Shown here: piece after piece, positions 44,492-52,533 of the stretch
How positions within the stretch are numbered: the stretch's first letter is position 1
Layout of the letters: every line of letters starts with the position of its first letter
Assembly: GCA_027483945.1 (NCBI GenBank)
Contig: JAIXTM010000018.1
Coordinates: 434,001-498,000 of the forward strand
Direction: 5' to 3'
From: Hyphomicrobiales bacterium
Lineage (GTDB): Bacteria; Pseudomonadota; Alphaproteobacteria; Rhizobiales; Beijerinckiaceae
DNA: 64,000 bases
Position numbers and translations under genes: made by a program
Notes under the pieces: model-generated
What the model was told of the DNA's origin: nothing
Databases searched by the model: none
The model's input: only the letters and a program-made list of their open reading frames with translations

Positions 44492-46048
44492 ATGGCCGCA
44501 ACGCCGCGCCTCAGCCTGCCCTATGTGGCGGCCGCTCAATCGCAGAAGCATGTGACCGTCAACGAGAGCCTCGCGCTGCTGGATGCGTTGGTGCACCTGC
44601 GGCTGGCGGCTCTCGACGCCGCAATGCCTCCCGGCTCCCCTGCGGGCGGCGATTGTTACGGCGTGCCGGCCGGCGCGTCCGGAGCGTGGGCCGGGCATGA
44701 TGGCAAGGTCGCGATCTTCCGCGACGGAGCCTGGGACTTCGCAACGCCGATGGAGGGCTGGCGAGCCTATGTCGCCGCTGTCGGCCGGCACTTCGTTCAT
44801 CGCGGCGGTGCGTGGACCGCCGAGGACGCTTTGATCAGCGACCTGGCAAATCTCAGCCGGCTTGGCGTCGGGACGAGTGCGGATGCCGCCAATCCCCTCT
44901 CGGTGAAAGCCGGCGCCGCGCTGCTGGCGGCCCGGACCGTTGCGGAAGGCGGCAGCGGCGATTTCAGGCTGACGATCAACAAGGAGACCGCCGCCAAGAC
45001 GGCCAGCCTCGTCTTTCAGGACGCCTATTCCGGTCGCGCCGAAATGGGCCTCGCCGGCGATGACGATTTCAGGGTCAAGGTGTCCGCCAACGGCGTGGGC
45101 TGGACGGACGCGCTGACGATCAGCCGATCAAGCGGCGCGGTCGGTCTGGGCTCCGCCTCTCTCGCCGGCTACGGGCTGCGGATCGTCAAACCGATGACCG
45201 GCACCGCAAGCCCGATCGGCGTCAGCTATACCGGCACCGTCCAGCCGGATGCGACGGGCTTTCCCAACGCCGTCATGACCAGCATCTCAACGGCAGAAGG
45301 GAGCTATACTGTCACCGGCATGCGCCATTTCTGCGCCAGCCAGGGTTCGTTCGGCGCTGGTTCTTCGATCATAAGCCAGATCGGCTTCATGGCCGCATCG
45401 TCGCTCACCGGCGGCCAGAACAATTTCGGCTTCCTGTCCGACGTTCCCGCCGGAGCGGGTCGCTGGAACTTCTTCGCCAATGGCAGCGCGACAAACCATT
45501 TTTCCGGCTCGGTCTGCATCGGCACGACGAACGCACCGGCCAAGCTCACCGTGGCGGGCGCCATCGCGCCGAGCGCGGACAACGCCCATGCGCTCGGAAC
45601 CGCATCCCTGCGCTTCTCGACCGTCTACGCCGCGACGGGCACCATCAACACGTCCGACGAGCGCGAAAAATGCGACATCGCCGACAGCGAGCTCGGGCTG
45701 GATTTCGTCCGCCTTCTGAAGCCTCGCTCCTATCGGTGGCGCGTGGGCGCCCTTCAGCCCGTTCCGCCCGACGCCGGCCGCAAGGATGATGGCGATTTTG
45801 ATGCCGCCGAGGCGGCTCCTGTAGCCCGGCCCGGCCGAAGGCGTCACTACGGCCTTATCGCGCAGGAGGTGCGTGATGCGCTTCAGCGGCTCGGTACGCA
45901 CGATTTTGGTGGATACGTCCTGGCCGACGCCAACGATCCGGAGAGCCGGCAGGGTCTGCGATACGATCAGTTTATCGCGCCGCTGGTGAAGGCTTTGCAG
46001 GAGGTTGACCGCAGGGTCTGCGCGCTGGAACGCACAGGCCGGGGTTGA
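44492..46048 (+). CDS. DUF2793 and S74-peptidase (tailspike-type) surface protein
   Basis: 518 residues from the ATG at 44492, with GGAG 7 bp upstream. The N-terminus (TPRLSLPYVAAAQSQKHVTV, then NESLALLDALV) is a DUF2793 domain. The middle (about 130-380) is glycine/serine-rich and likely beta-structured. The C-terminus is an intramolecular chaperone of the S74 type: catalytic S388 and K393 in TSDEREK, then FVRLLKPRSYRW, HYGLIAQEV and YDQFIAPLVKALQEV, which cleaves itself off after trimer folding. Such modules occur in phage tailspikes and in gene-transfer-agent head spikes that bind capsule. It stands alone in the capsule locus with its own promoter. Confidence 0.82.
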   Translation: MAATPRLSLPYVAAAQSQKHVTVNESLALLDALVHLRLAALDAAMPPGSPAGGDCYGVPAGASGAWAGHDGKVAIFRDGAWDFATPMEGWRAYVAAVGRHFVHRGGAWTAEDALISDLANLSRLGVGTSADAANPLSVKAGAALLAARTVAEGGSGDFRLTINKETAAKTASLVFQDAYSGRAEMGLAGDDDFRVKVSANGVGWTDALTISRSSGAVGLGSASLAGYGLRIVKPMTGTASPIGVSYTGTVQPDATGFPNAVMTSISTAEGSYTVTGMRHFCASQGSFGAGSSIISQIGFMAASSLTGGQNNFGFLSDVPAGAGRWNFFANGSATNHFSGSVCIGTTNAPAKLTVAGAIAPSADNAHALGTASLRFSTVYAATGTINTSDEREKCDIADSELGLDFVRLLKPRSYRWRVGALQPVPPDAGRKDDGDFDAAEAAPVARPGRRRHYGLIAQEVRDALQRLGTHDFGGYVLADANDPESRQGLRYDQFIAPLVKALQEVDRRVCALERTGRG

Positions 46049-46089
46049 ACGTCGGCAGCATCTTGCGGACCGGTCACTCCCGCGTTACG

Positions 46090-46124
46090 AAGTGCACATT
46101 CATTTGAGGTTTTATTGTGCACTT
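46090..46124 (+). promoter_or_regulatory. Hairpin that encloses the start codon of the next gene
   Basis: A perfect 9-bp inverted repeat AAGTGCACA (46090-46098) and TGTGCACTT (46116-46124), with a 17-base loop holding the ribosome site GAGG (46106-46109). The GTG start of the following gene (46117) lies in the right arm. The folded mRNA would hide the start codon, a possible translational switch. Confidence 0.5.
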
Positions 46125-47205
46125 ATCTAATTTCAAACGCATTGTATTCACTTCCGATCTATTGCGCGTGACAGATGCACCGCAAGGCCGTGCTTCTAAT
46201 CCTCAGAGGATCAATGTTGACTGGCTTCGTCTTTTAATTGGAAGCCAGATCGAGCAGTTAACAGGAGCGGATAGCTCCATTTATCTACTGGATGATTTCA
46301 CTGAGCGCATTAATCGAATTTCCGTTTTCCGGAACTTGGATATCGAATTCAGTCACCACGGCTGGGCATCAATTTATGAGACGCTTGACGATCCTGTCAT
46401 TGAGAATGATATCGTCGGTCCTCTAGAAGGTTGCCTCGTGGTTGGTTTCGAGTTGCCACCTTACTTGATAGCGCAACTTGATAAGCGGAGCATTTCTTAT
46501 ATCGATTTCTGTATCCATCCGATCCGATTTCTTTCTGATTACGTCATGGGGTGCCGGTCAAACATCAGTTCTGTCATCGCCGCGATCAATGCGACGACTT
46601 TAACCCAAGAGGATATTGAACCAGACCTTATCGCGCTTCAGGGGCGGGCCAGACGACGGCTCTTCTCCCTCGGCCATCCTGCGAATGGCGCCGTGCTATT
46701 TGCCGGCCAAATGCCCGTTGACGCCTCGCTCATAGCCGAAGGACGAATGCTAGGAATCGATGACGTCATCAATGGTCTTGAATTAGCAAAAATTCAATAT
46801 GGTCACGTTTATTATAAACCGCACCCCCACAGAAAAGACGTACAGATTCTACAGGAAAAAATTTCAGGGCTTCGCGACGTCCATTGGCTTGATATGAATA
46901 TATACGATCTACTTGGGTGTGGACGGATTCAGGCAGTTTTCTCTCTTTCTTCAAGCGTTTTAACCGAAGCTCAGTTCTTCAACGTCGATGGCGTCAGATT
47001 ATCACCTCGTGACAGCGAATTTGCTGCATCCGGCTTAGCCGCCGACGGCCGTACACGGTACACGCCGATCAACCATACATTCCTTGGGCGCCAGTTCTGG
47101 GATGCAGCACTAAACGGGGCAGCTATCGAAACAACGTCGAATACCGCTTTTTGTCTAACGCGCGGAATTCTCAAGGAAAGCCTTAATATGAAGTGGGGAC
47201 GATAG
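46117..47205 (+). CDS. Capsule-synthesis (KpsS/KpsC-like) glycosyltransferase candidate
   Basis: 362 residues, GTG start with GAGG 7 bp upstream. The recognisable parts are YGHVYYKPHPHRKD and AVFSLSSSVLTEAQFFNVDG, the K-P-H-P and S-S-S-x-x-x-E-A segments found in capsule-synthesis glycosyltransferases such as the KpsS/KpsC Kdo transferases and related CMP-sugar transferases. No other domain is evident. The gene is markedly A/T-richer than its surroundings (25 of 60 bases G+C in 46261-46320) and uses many codons rare in the neighbours, a sign of transfer. Its stop is directly followed by the next ATG. Confidence 0.55.
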   Translation: MHLSNFKRIVFTSDLLRVTDAPQGRASNPQRINVDWLRLLIGSQIEQLTGADSSIYLLDDFTERINRISVFRNLDIEFSHHGWASIYETLDDPVIENDIVGPLEGCLVVGFELPPYLIAQLDKRSISYIDFCIHPIRFLSDYVMGCRSNISSVIAAINATTLTQEDIEPDLIALQGRARRRLFSLGHPANGAVLFAGQMPVDASLIAEGRMLGIDDVINGLELAKIQYGHVYYKPHPHRKDVQILQEKISGLRDVHWLDMNIYDLLGCGRIQAVFSLSSSVLTEAQFFNVDGVRLSPRDSEFAASGLAADGRTRYTPINHTFLGRQFWDAALNGAAIETTSNTAFCLTRGILKESLNMKWGR

Positions 47206-48978
47206 ATGGACTCCATTTCATGCGTCATGTTTGACATCACACGGCTCTACAAGCGCCGGACCGCCACCCATGCAACTGGCATTGATAGAGTTGATATAAA
47301 TTATGCACTGTATCTCCTGCTAGAAAAAAGCTTGGAGGTTCATTTTATTTATCAAGCAGAGCAAGGGCCTAGAATTGTTCCTTACTTTCTGTGCAAGCCA
47401 TGGATTGAGCGGTTATATAAACGATGGTGCGGGGGCCATACCGATTCATCGGACGTCAAAAGCGAGCATATGCTGGTCGCCTTTGTCGAACGCGCTCAGC
47501 TTGCTCAAAGCGATCCGCTTGCCGGGAACGTCAAGGCTCATATCTCAAATCGTATTTATCTAAATACGTCACATTATGGCGCCGGTAACGAGCATATGAC
47601 GTGTGAAATATATAATCGTTATGCCCGGAATTTCTGCTATTTCGTTCACGATGTCATACCCATTACATATCCTGAGTATGTTCGCAACGGTGATAATCAA
47701 GTTCACATCGAACGAATAAGAAATATTCTCCGATTTCAACCGACCATTATCGTCAACTCCGATTATACAAAGCATGAATTACAGCGTGTCGTTGCAACTG
47801 ATAATCTGTCAGTCCCGCGAATTGTAAAGGCCTATATTGGTGTTGAGGACGGCTTGGTAAGCCGCGAGCGCAACAATAACGCCCCGCGGCGCGGGCATTT
47901 TCTTGTCATAGGAACGATCGAACCTCGAAAGAACCACATTACACTTCTGCATGTGTGGCGAAATCTTCGTAATGAAATGGGCCAGAATTGCCCTAAACTT
48001 ATTATTGTTGGAGCTCGAGGTTGGGAGAACGATCACGTTTTCTCGCTCCTCGATCGATGTCCTCGGCTAAAGGATGTTGTGCTGGAGCGCAACGACGTAA
48101 CGGATAGTGAGTTGCTTGACCTGATGGATGGCGCATCTGCGCTGCTTTTCCCGACCTTTGAGGAAGGTTGGGGAATGCCTTTGGTCGAAGCCATGGCGCG
48201 GGGGCTGCCCGCCATCGCATCCGATATCCCTGTCCTGCGGGAGGCAGGGCAATCGCTTTGCGATTACGTGGACCCGGTGGACGCTCCAGGCTGGCGTCGT
48301 GCCGTTCTCGACTACTGCGATAGCCAAGGTTCCCGTCGATCGGCGCAAATTGAACGCCTGCGGGACTTCGTGCCGCCGACCTGGCAAACGCATTTTGAGA
48401 CTTTCAGAAAGGTTCTAACCGATCACCCGCGTCCGACGTCTCATCGGCCGCGAAGAGCCAAACCGTTTGCCGGAGACATCATCAGCATTTCGGAGAAGCT
48501 GGAGTTGCGCGAGTTCAGCTCTATCGCCGAGGAGGTTTCCCTCGCGCTGACAGAATCGTTGGATCGGAAGTCAGTCAAAGCATGGTTTTCACGGGTCCCT
48601 CTTGCAGCCAAACCGAGTGCCGTGCAAGTCGCGGATTATTGCCGCGACCAGAAGCGATGGGCTGACGCATGCGCGGCCTACGAGGTCGCACTCAGCAACG
48701 ACCCCGATCGTGCCGATCTTTTCGTCCAGCTCGGCAATTGCCGGAAGGAGGCGGGTGATTTCAGCGGTGCTTACGAAGCCTATCTGGCTGCCGAACGGCT
48801 TGATCCCGATGACGCAGACATCCGCCTCCAGCTAGGACACCTCTTCAACAAGCGCGGCCACTTGCCGGATGCCGCGCTCTATTACGAGCTCGCCGCCATG
48901 CTCGCTCCTCACGATCCAGACGTCAGGTTTCATTTTGAACAAGCGATTGCGCGCCTAGGAGCCATCCATGAACAATGA
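47206..48978 (+). CDS. GT4 glycosyltransferase with C-terminal TPR domain
   Basis: 590 residues. The N-terminal GT domain (about 1-400) has MFDITRLYKRRTATHATGID, FVHDVIPITYPEYV, VIGTIEPRKNHITLLHVW, VGARGWENDHVFSLLD and PTFEEGWGMPLVEAMARGLP. The C-terminal part (about 480-590) has at least two TPR units (WADACAAYEVALSNDPDRAD, FSGAYEAYLAAERLDPDDAD). It is a paralogue of the gene at 41836. The first 850 bases are A/T-rich and the rest returns to high GC, so the gene may be a mosaic. The acceptor is unknown. Confidence 0.78.
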   Translation: MDSISCVMFDITRLYKRRTATHATGIDRVDINYALYLLLEKSLEVHFIYQAEQGPRIVPYFLCKPWIERLYKRWCGGHTDSSDVKSEHMLVAFVERAQLAQSDPLAGNVKAHISNRIYLNTSHYGAGNEHMTCEIYNRYARNFCYFVHDVIPITYPEYVRNGDNQVHIERIRNILRFQPTIIVNSDYTKHELQRVVATDNLSVPRIVKAYIGVEDGLVSRERNNNAPRRGHFLVIGTIEPRKNHITLLHVWRNLRNEMGQNCPKLIIVGARGWENDHVFSLLDRCPRLKDVVLERNDVTDSELLDLMDGASALLFPTFEEGWGMPLVEAMARGLPAIASDIPVLREAGQSLCDYVDPVDAPGWRRAVLDYCDSQGSRRSAQIERLRDFVPPTWQTHFETFRKVLTDHPRPTSHRPRRAKPFAGDIISISEKLELREFSSIAEEVSLALTESLDRKSVKAWFSRVPLAAKPSAVQVADYCRDQKRWADACAAYEVALSNDPDRADLFVQLGNCRKEAGDFSGAYEAYLAAERLDPDDADIRLQLGHLFNKRGHLPDAALYYELAAMLAPHDPDVRFHFEQAIARLGAIHEQ

Positions 48979-49801
48979 TTTTCAGAAGGCTCTGCTGAAG
49001 CAGATTCTGGATACGAAATGGTTTCACGTAATCGACCTGCCAGGAGGCGTATCGACGCCCGGCATCTCGGATATTCGTGCCGAGCCGGCCAAATACGGAC
49101 TCGACCAAACGAATAGTATGAAGGATTGGCGCGTTCTGGATGTGGGTGCACTCGATGGCTTCTGGTCCTTCTATGCTGAGGATAGTGGCGCGGCCGAGGT
49201 TGTCGCCATCGACGTGGATGATTACCGGGCCTACGATTGGAGTTTTGAGGGACCGCCGACAGGGCTGGCCGACGCCGCGCAAAAATATGCGCGCTATTGG
49301 CTACTTCACACCTACCGAAATTCCAGCATCCGACGCCGGACAATGACGGTCTATGACGTGGACTGTGAAGCAATCGGAGCTTTCGATCTGATCATCTTCT
49401 ACGGGGTCTTGTACCATCTGCGTCATCCGCTTCTGGCATTCGACCGGTTGCGGCGGGTGTGCCGGGGCACCGTCATCGTGGAAACGCATGTCTGTAACGC
49501 GCGGCGCCGCTCACCTGCCTCGCTGTTCTACCTCGACGATGTCATGGACGGGCCGACAAACTGGACCGGCCCAAGCGAGGCAGCTGTTGTCCATTGGATG
49601 CGATCTGCTGGTTTCACGACCATCTTCGCGGAAACCGAGGCCGCCCAGGTCCGCGCGGACCGCCAGCGTTTTATCGGCTGCGTCGACGAGGCGGCAGCAC
49701 GTCGCTTCCGTTCGCTGACGAATTTCGCAGAATGCGGCCCAGACTATTTTCAAGCCTGTCGAAAGGCCGTGAAAGCTGAATTACAGCAGAGCCCGCTCTA
49801 G
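48968..49801 (+). CDS. SAM-dependent methyltransferase
   Basis: 277 residues. Motif I VLDVGALDGFWSFYAEDSG, an acidic strand end VVAIDVDDYR and motif post-I FDLIIFYGVLYHLRHPLLAF mark a class I methyltransferase of the DUF1698/CmoB-like branch common in polysaccharide loci. AGGAG is 6 bp upstream of the ATG; the gene overlaps the glycosyltransferase end by 11 bp. It probably methylates a sugar of the capsule. Confidence 0.78.
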   Translation: MNNDFQKALLKQILDTKWFHVIDLPGGVSTPGISDIRAEPAKYGLDQTNSMKDWRVLDVGALDGFWSFYAEDSGAAEVVAIDVDDYRAYDWSFEGPPTGLADAAQKYARYWLLHTYRNSSIRRRTMTVYDVDCEAIGAFDLIIFYGVLYHLRHPLLAFDRLRRVCRGTVIVETHVCNARRRSPASLFYLDDVMDGPTNWTGPSEAAVVHWMRSAGFTTIFAETEAAQVRADRQRFIGCVDEAAARRFRSLTNFAECGPDYFQACRKAVKAELQQSPL

Positions 49802-49810
49802 GCTCCGCTT

Positions 49811-51007
49811 TTAACCCCGCCGCACGAAATCGATGCCCTCCACCGTGATGCTCCAGGCCCGTTCGGGCGATCGGATTACCGTCTCGAAGTTCACGAGATC
49901 GCGCAGCACGGTCGCCGTGAAGCAGGGGTCCGTTCCTTCAACCATCGCCTCGAATGTGGAGTGGCCCATATGGCTCGTGATCCGGACGAGCGTGCCGCGG
50001 GGCAGGCGGCCGCGCAGCCTCATCTCCCATATGCCGCGCGGCAGGAACCAGTACGGACCGTGGCTGACCAGCTGGTTCCCCTCACCGGAGCCCGTGAGGC
50101 CCGTCGCTTCCGTCGCCAGGGGCGAGCCGGGCGGCCGCCACATCTGCGCCGGGTGGATGGTGAAGCGGCGGCGGTCCCGGTCTTCCGGGCCGATCTTCCG
50201 CCGCGTCGCCAGGACATAACCGGAAAAGGCGGGGAGGTCCGCGGCGGCGAGCGGTGCGAGCCGCGCGCCGGGCCTGGCCGCATATAATGACAGCCCTTCG
50301 CCGGCCAGGAACGCGGCCAGTTCGTCTTCGTAGCCGGCAGCGAGGCCGAGCTTCTCGAACAGGATCGCGATGCCGGGAGACCGGCGGATGATGCCGGCCA
50401 TGCCGCGCAGGACGGGCAGTTCATGGCCTTCCACGTCGATCTTGACGAGGTCACAGACGAGATCCTGCGGCACGATGGCGTCCAGGGGACGAACATGGCC
50501 TGAGACGGTGGTGCCCGGCCCTCCGGCGCGGCCGATGGCGCCGCCGCCCAAATGGTGCGGCGGGTAGGCGAAGGTCACCGCGGCCTCCCGATCCGACGCG
50601 CCGCATGGGGCGACGGTGACGCGATCGGCCAGGCCGTTCACGAAGGCGTTCCGCCAGGCCAGATGCGCGAGCTCCGGATGGGGCTCGACGGCGATGACGC
50701 GTCCGGCCGTCAGGCGCTGGGCCACCATGACGGCGAAGAAGCCGAGATTGGCGCCCACATCGAGGAAAACCGTCTCGGGCTTCAGGAAGCTCAGCAGGAT
50801 ATCCAGGTTGTCCTGCTCGTATCGCCCGCCGGCGATCAGGTTGGCGGGGCCGCCGAAATCGTCGCCGTTGACGTAGAACGGCCGTCCGTCGGCCAGATAG
50901 GTGAGGACGAGGCCGTTGCCCACATGGACGGCCAGCCGCTCGCGCAGGAACTGCACCTCGTCGCGCAGGAGCGCCAGCTCGGTCCGGATGTCGGCAAGGT
51001 CCGTCAT
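49811..51007 (-). CDS. FkbM-family methyltransferase with C-terminal beta domain
   Basis: 398 residues from the ATG at 51007. A short coiled-coil start (DIRTELALLRDEVQFLRERL) precedes the FkbM domain: ETVFLDVGANLGFFAVMVAQ, VIAVEPHPELAHLAWRNAF and CDLVKIDVEGHELPVLRGMA. From about residue 300 a separate segment follows with LVSHGPYWFLPRGIWEMRLR, probably a beta-sandwich that may bind sugar. FkbM enzymes O-methylate glycans. It overlaps the next upstream gene by ATGA. Confidence 0.8.
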   Translation of the reverse strand: MTDLADIRTELALLRDEVQFLRERLAVHVGNGLVLTYLADGRPFYVNGDDFGGPANLIAGGRYEQDNLDILLSFLKPETVFLDVGANLGFFAVMVAQRLTAGRVIAVEPHPELAHLAWRNAFVNGLADRVTVAPCGASDREAAVTFAYPPHHLGGGAIGRAGGPGTTVSGHVRPLDAIVPQDLVCDLVKIDVEGHELPVLRGMAGIIRRSPGIAILFEKLGLAAGYEDELAAFLAGEGLSLYAARPGARLAPLAAADLPAFSGYVLATRRKIGPEDRDRRRFTIHPAQMWRPPGSPLATEATGLTGSGEGNQLVSHGPYWFLPRGIWEMRLRGRLPRGTLVRITSHMGHSTFEAMVEGTDPCFTATVLRDLVNFETVIRSPERAWSITVEGIDFVRRG

Positions 51008-52050
51008 GGCATCTCCCGGCCGGCCCGCGGCAGGCGCCGCACGCTCACGTCCCGCAGCATCAGGATGCCCTCGATGGCCCCCTCGTCGATCGAGAGGCGC
51101 AGCTCGGTCGGGCATTTCGGATCGGCGATCGCGATGTCGAGCGCGAGGCTGAGGTCGCCGTCGGCTGGAAGCGGCACGCGAAGCTCGGCGTGGATCACGA
51201 GGCAGGACACCTGCGCCAGGAGCATGTTGCCGGAGCCGTTGTCCCGCACGGACAGCGCGACCTCGACCCGCCAGAGCCCCGCCGGCAGGCCCATATAGGG
51301 GCCATAGACGATGGTGCGCGCCTGGCCGGTCAGGTCGATCTCGCCGGTGGCGGGCTCGTCCGGCTCGTCGAGCCGCATCAGCAGCGGGAGCGGCCAGCGC
51401 GCCTCGTCCACTGGCCGGCGCGCCGCCAGCGCCCGGTAGGCGTGAAGCGCCTCCGCCGCGAGGCGCCGCTCGGGTTCCGACAGGGCGGAGCCGACGCTTC
51501 GCCAGCCGGGATGGCGCCGCGCGGCGTCGCGCACGGCCAGGGCGCGCCAATCGGCATCCAGCGTCGCCATCTGGCGCTCGAGCCGCTCCAGCCGCTCGCC
51601 CTCCGCCTCGATCCCGAGGAAGGGCAGCAAGGCCTCCATCAGCTCGCCCACCGTCGTGGCGCGCCCCACCGCGATGCCGGCGGTCGCGAAATCCGGGTCC
51701 ACCAGCACCGGCTCCAGTGACGCGAAGCACAGGGACGCGGTGCGGATGGCGAGGCGCGGCTCCATGTCCCGATCGCGGACGAGCGAGGCCGCCGTCTCGA
51801 CCGGTTCGGACAGGATCACGAAGATGGGCGCGGAGGCCGACCTGAGCAGCGCGACGAGCGAGGCGTCCGGCGCCTCGGAGGTCACCAGCACCGCGGGATG
51901 GGCCCGGCGTCTCCAGGCCTGCTGGAGATCGGACCGGCTGTTCACCGCGAAACGATCCATCGGACCGGCAAGCACCGTCAGCGCGGCCGCCGCGATGTCC
52001 ACGCACGCCGCAAACTCAATCGATGGCGTCCCGAACAGGACAAAAAGCAT
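51004..52050 (-). CDS. Uncharacterised protein of capsule locus with C-terminal beta domain
   Basis: 348 residues; I do not recognise a catalytic family. The N-terminal half begins MLFVLFGTPSIEFAACVDIA and may be a Rossmann-like fold (VLVTSEAPDASLVALLRSAS, then IFVILSEPVETAASLVRD). A helical, charged region lies at about 145-200. The last 125 residues contain IVYGPYMGLPAGLWRVEVAL and ELRLSIDEGAIEGILMLRDV, which parallels the end of the FkbM protein encoded next to it (GPY-x2-LP-x-G-x-W). The shared tail suggests a common glycan target. It is the first gene of a two-gene operon. Confidence 0.6.
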   Translation of the reverse strand: MLFVLFGTPSIEFAACVDIAAAALTVLAGPMDRFAVNSRSDLQQAWRRRAHPAVLVTSEAPDASLVALLRSASAPIFVILSEPVETAASLVRDRDMEPRLAIRTASLCFASLEPVLVDPDFATAGIAVGRATTVGELMEALLPFLGIEAEGERLERLERQMATLDADWRALAVRDAARRHPGWRSVGSALSEPERRLAAEALHAYRALAARRPVDEARWPLPLLMRLDEPDEPATGEIDLTGQARTIVYGPYMGLPAGLWRVEVALSVRDNGSGNMLLAQVSCLVIHAELRVPLPADGDLSLALDIAIADPKCPTELRLSIDEGAIEGILMLRDVSVRRLPRAGREMP

Positions 52051-52250
52051 TGGTCAGGCAATCCGATCCGCCGCAACGGCGGACAGGCCGACATAGCGCG
52101 AGGCGCACCGAAACGGCAATCCCGTTCGTGTGGCTCCGGTCGCTGCACAACGGAATAAGCCATCCCGCGGGAAACGAAGCCGTTGCAGTCGCTCATGTCG
52201 AAGCGCAAGTTGTCGGCATTCTTGATCAATTGCAGACGGAACTCTTCATG

Positions 52251-52280
52251 TTGACATTTGTTAACATTTATTGCCTAGTG
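52251..52280 (+). promoter_or_regulatory. Candidate promoter of the small HicA-like gene
   Basis: TTGACA at 52251-52256 in an A/T-rich patch with GTTAACA repeating nearby (52260-52266); no good -10 at the usual distance. Apart from this, I see nothing assignable in the gap 52051-52290. Confidence 0.3.
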
Positions 52281-52290
52281 GAATGGCGTC

Positions 52291-52533
52291 TTGGCTAGGC
52301 TTCGGCATCCGAACAAAGAAGTCGATGAAGCCGTCGCCTACGCCGAAGCGCAAGGATGGACGTGGCGGAAAATGGGGCATTGGGGGCGGCTGTTCTGCGC
52401 CCAGGCCGACCGGGACGGCTGCCAAGTGGGGGTGAACAGCACGCCGCGTGTTCCGGAAGCCCATGCGCGGCAGATCCGTCGTGCTGTCGACAGGTGTCCA
52501 CACAAGCGGGAGGATAAGGATGCCGACCTTTGA
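52291..52533 (+). CDS. HicA-like small protein (putative toxin)
   Basis: 80 residues, starting at a TTG, since an in-frame stop lies 13 bases upstream. The sequence RHPNKEVDEAVAYAEAQGWT, then WRKMGHWGRLFC and HARQIRRAVDRCPHK matches my memory of a widespread small family with a HicA-like double-stranded-RNA-binding-type fold. These are usually followed by an HTH partner, as here, and the overlap of 14 bp with the next gene is typical of toxin-antitoxin pairs. Toxicity is not shown by sequence. Confidence 0.55.
   Translation: MARLRHPNKEVDEAVAYAEAQGWTWRKMGHWGRLFCAQADRDGCQVGVNSTPRVPEAHARQIRRAVDRCPHKREDKDADL

Noticed and set aside
44492-46048. Prophage remnant
   Set aside because: Only one phage-like gene is present, with no integrase, terminase, capsid or attachment repeats nearby.
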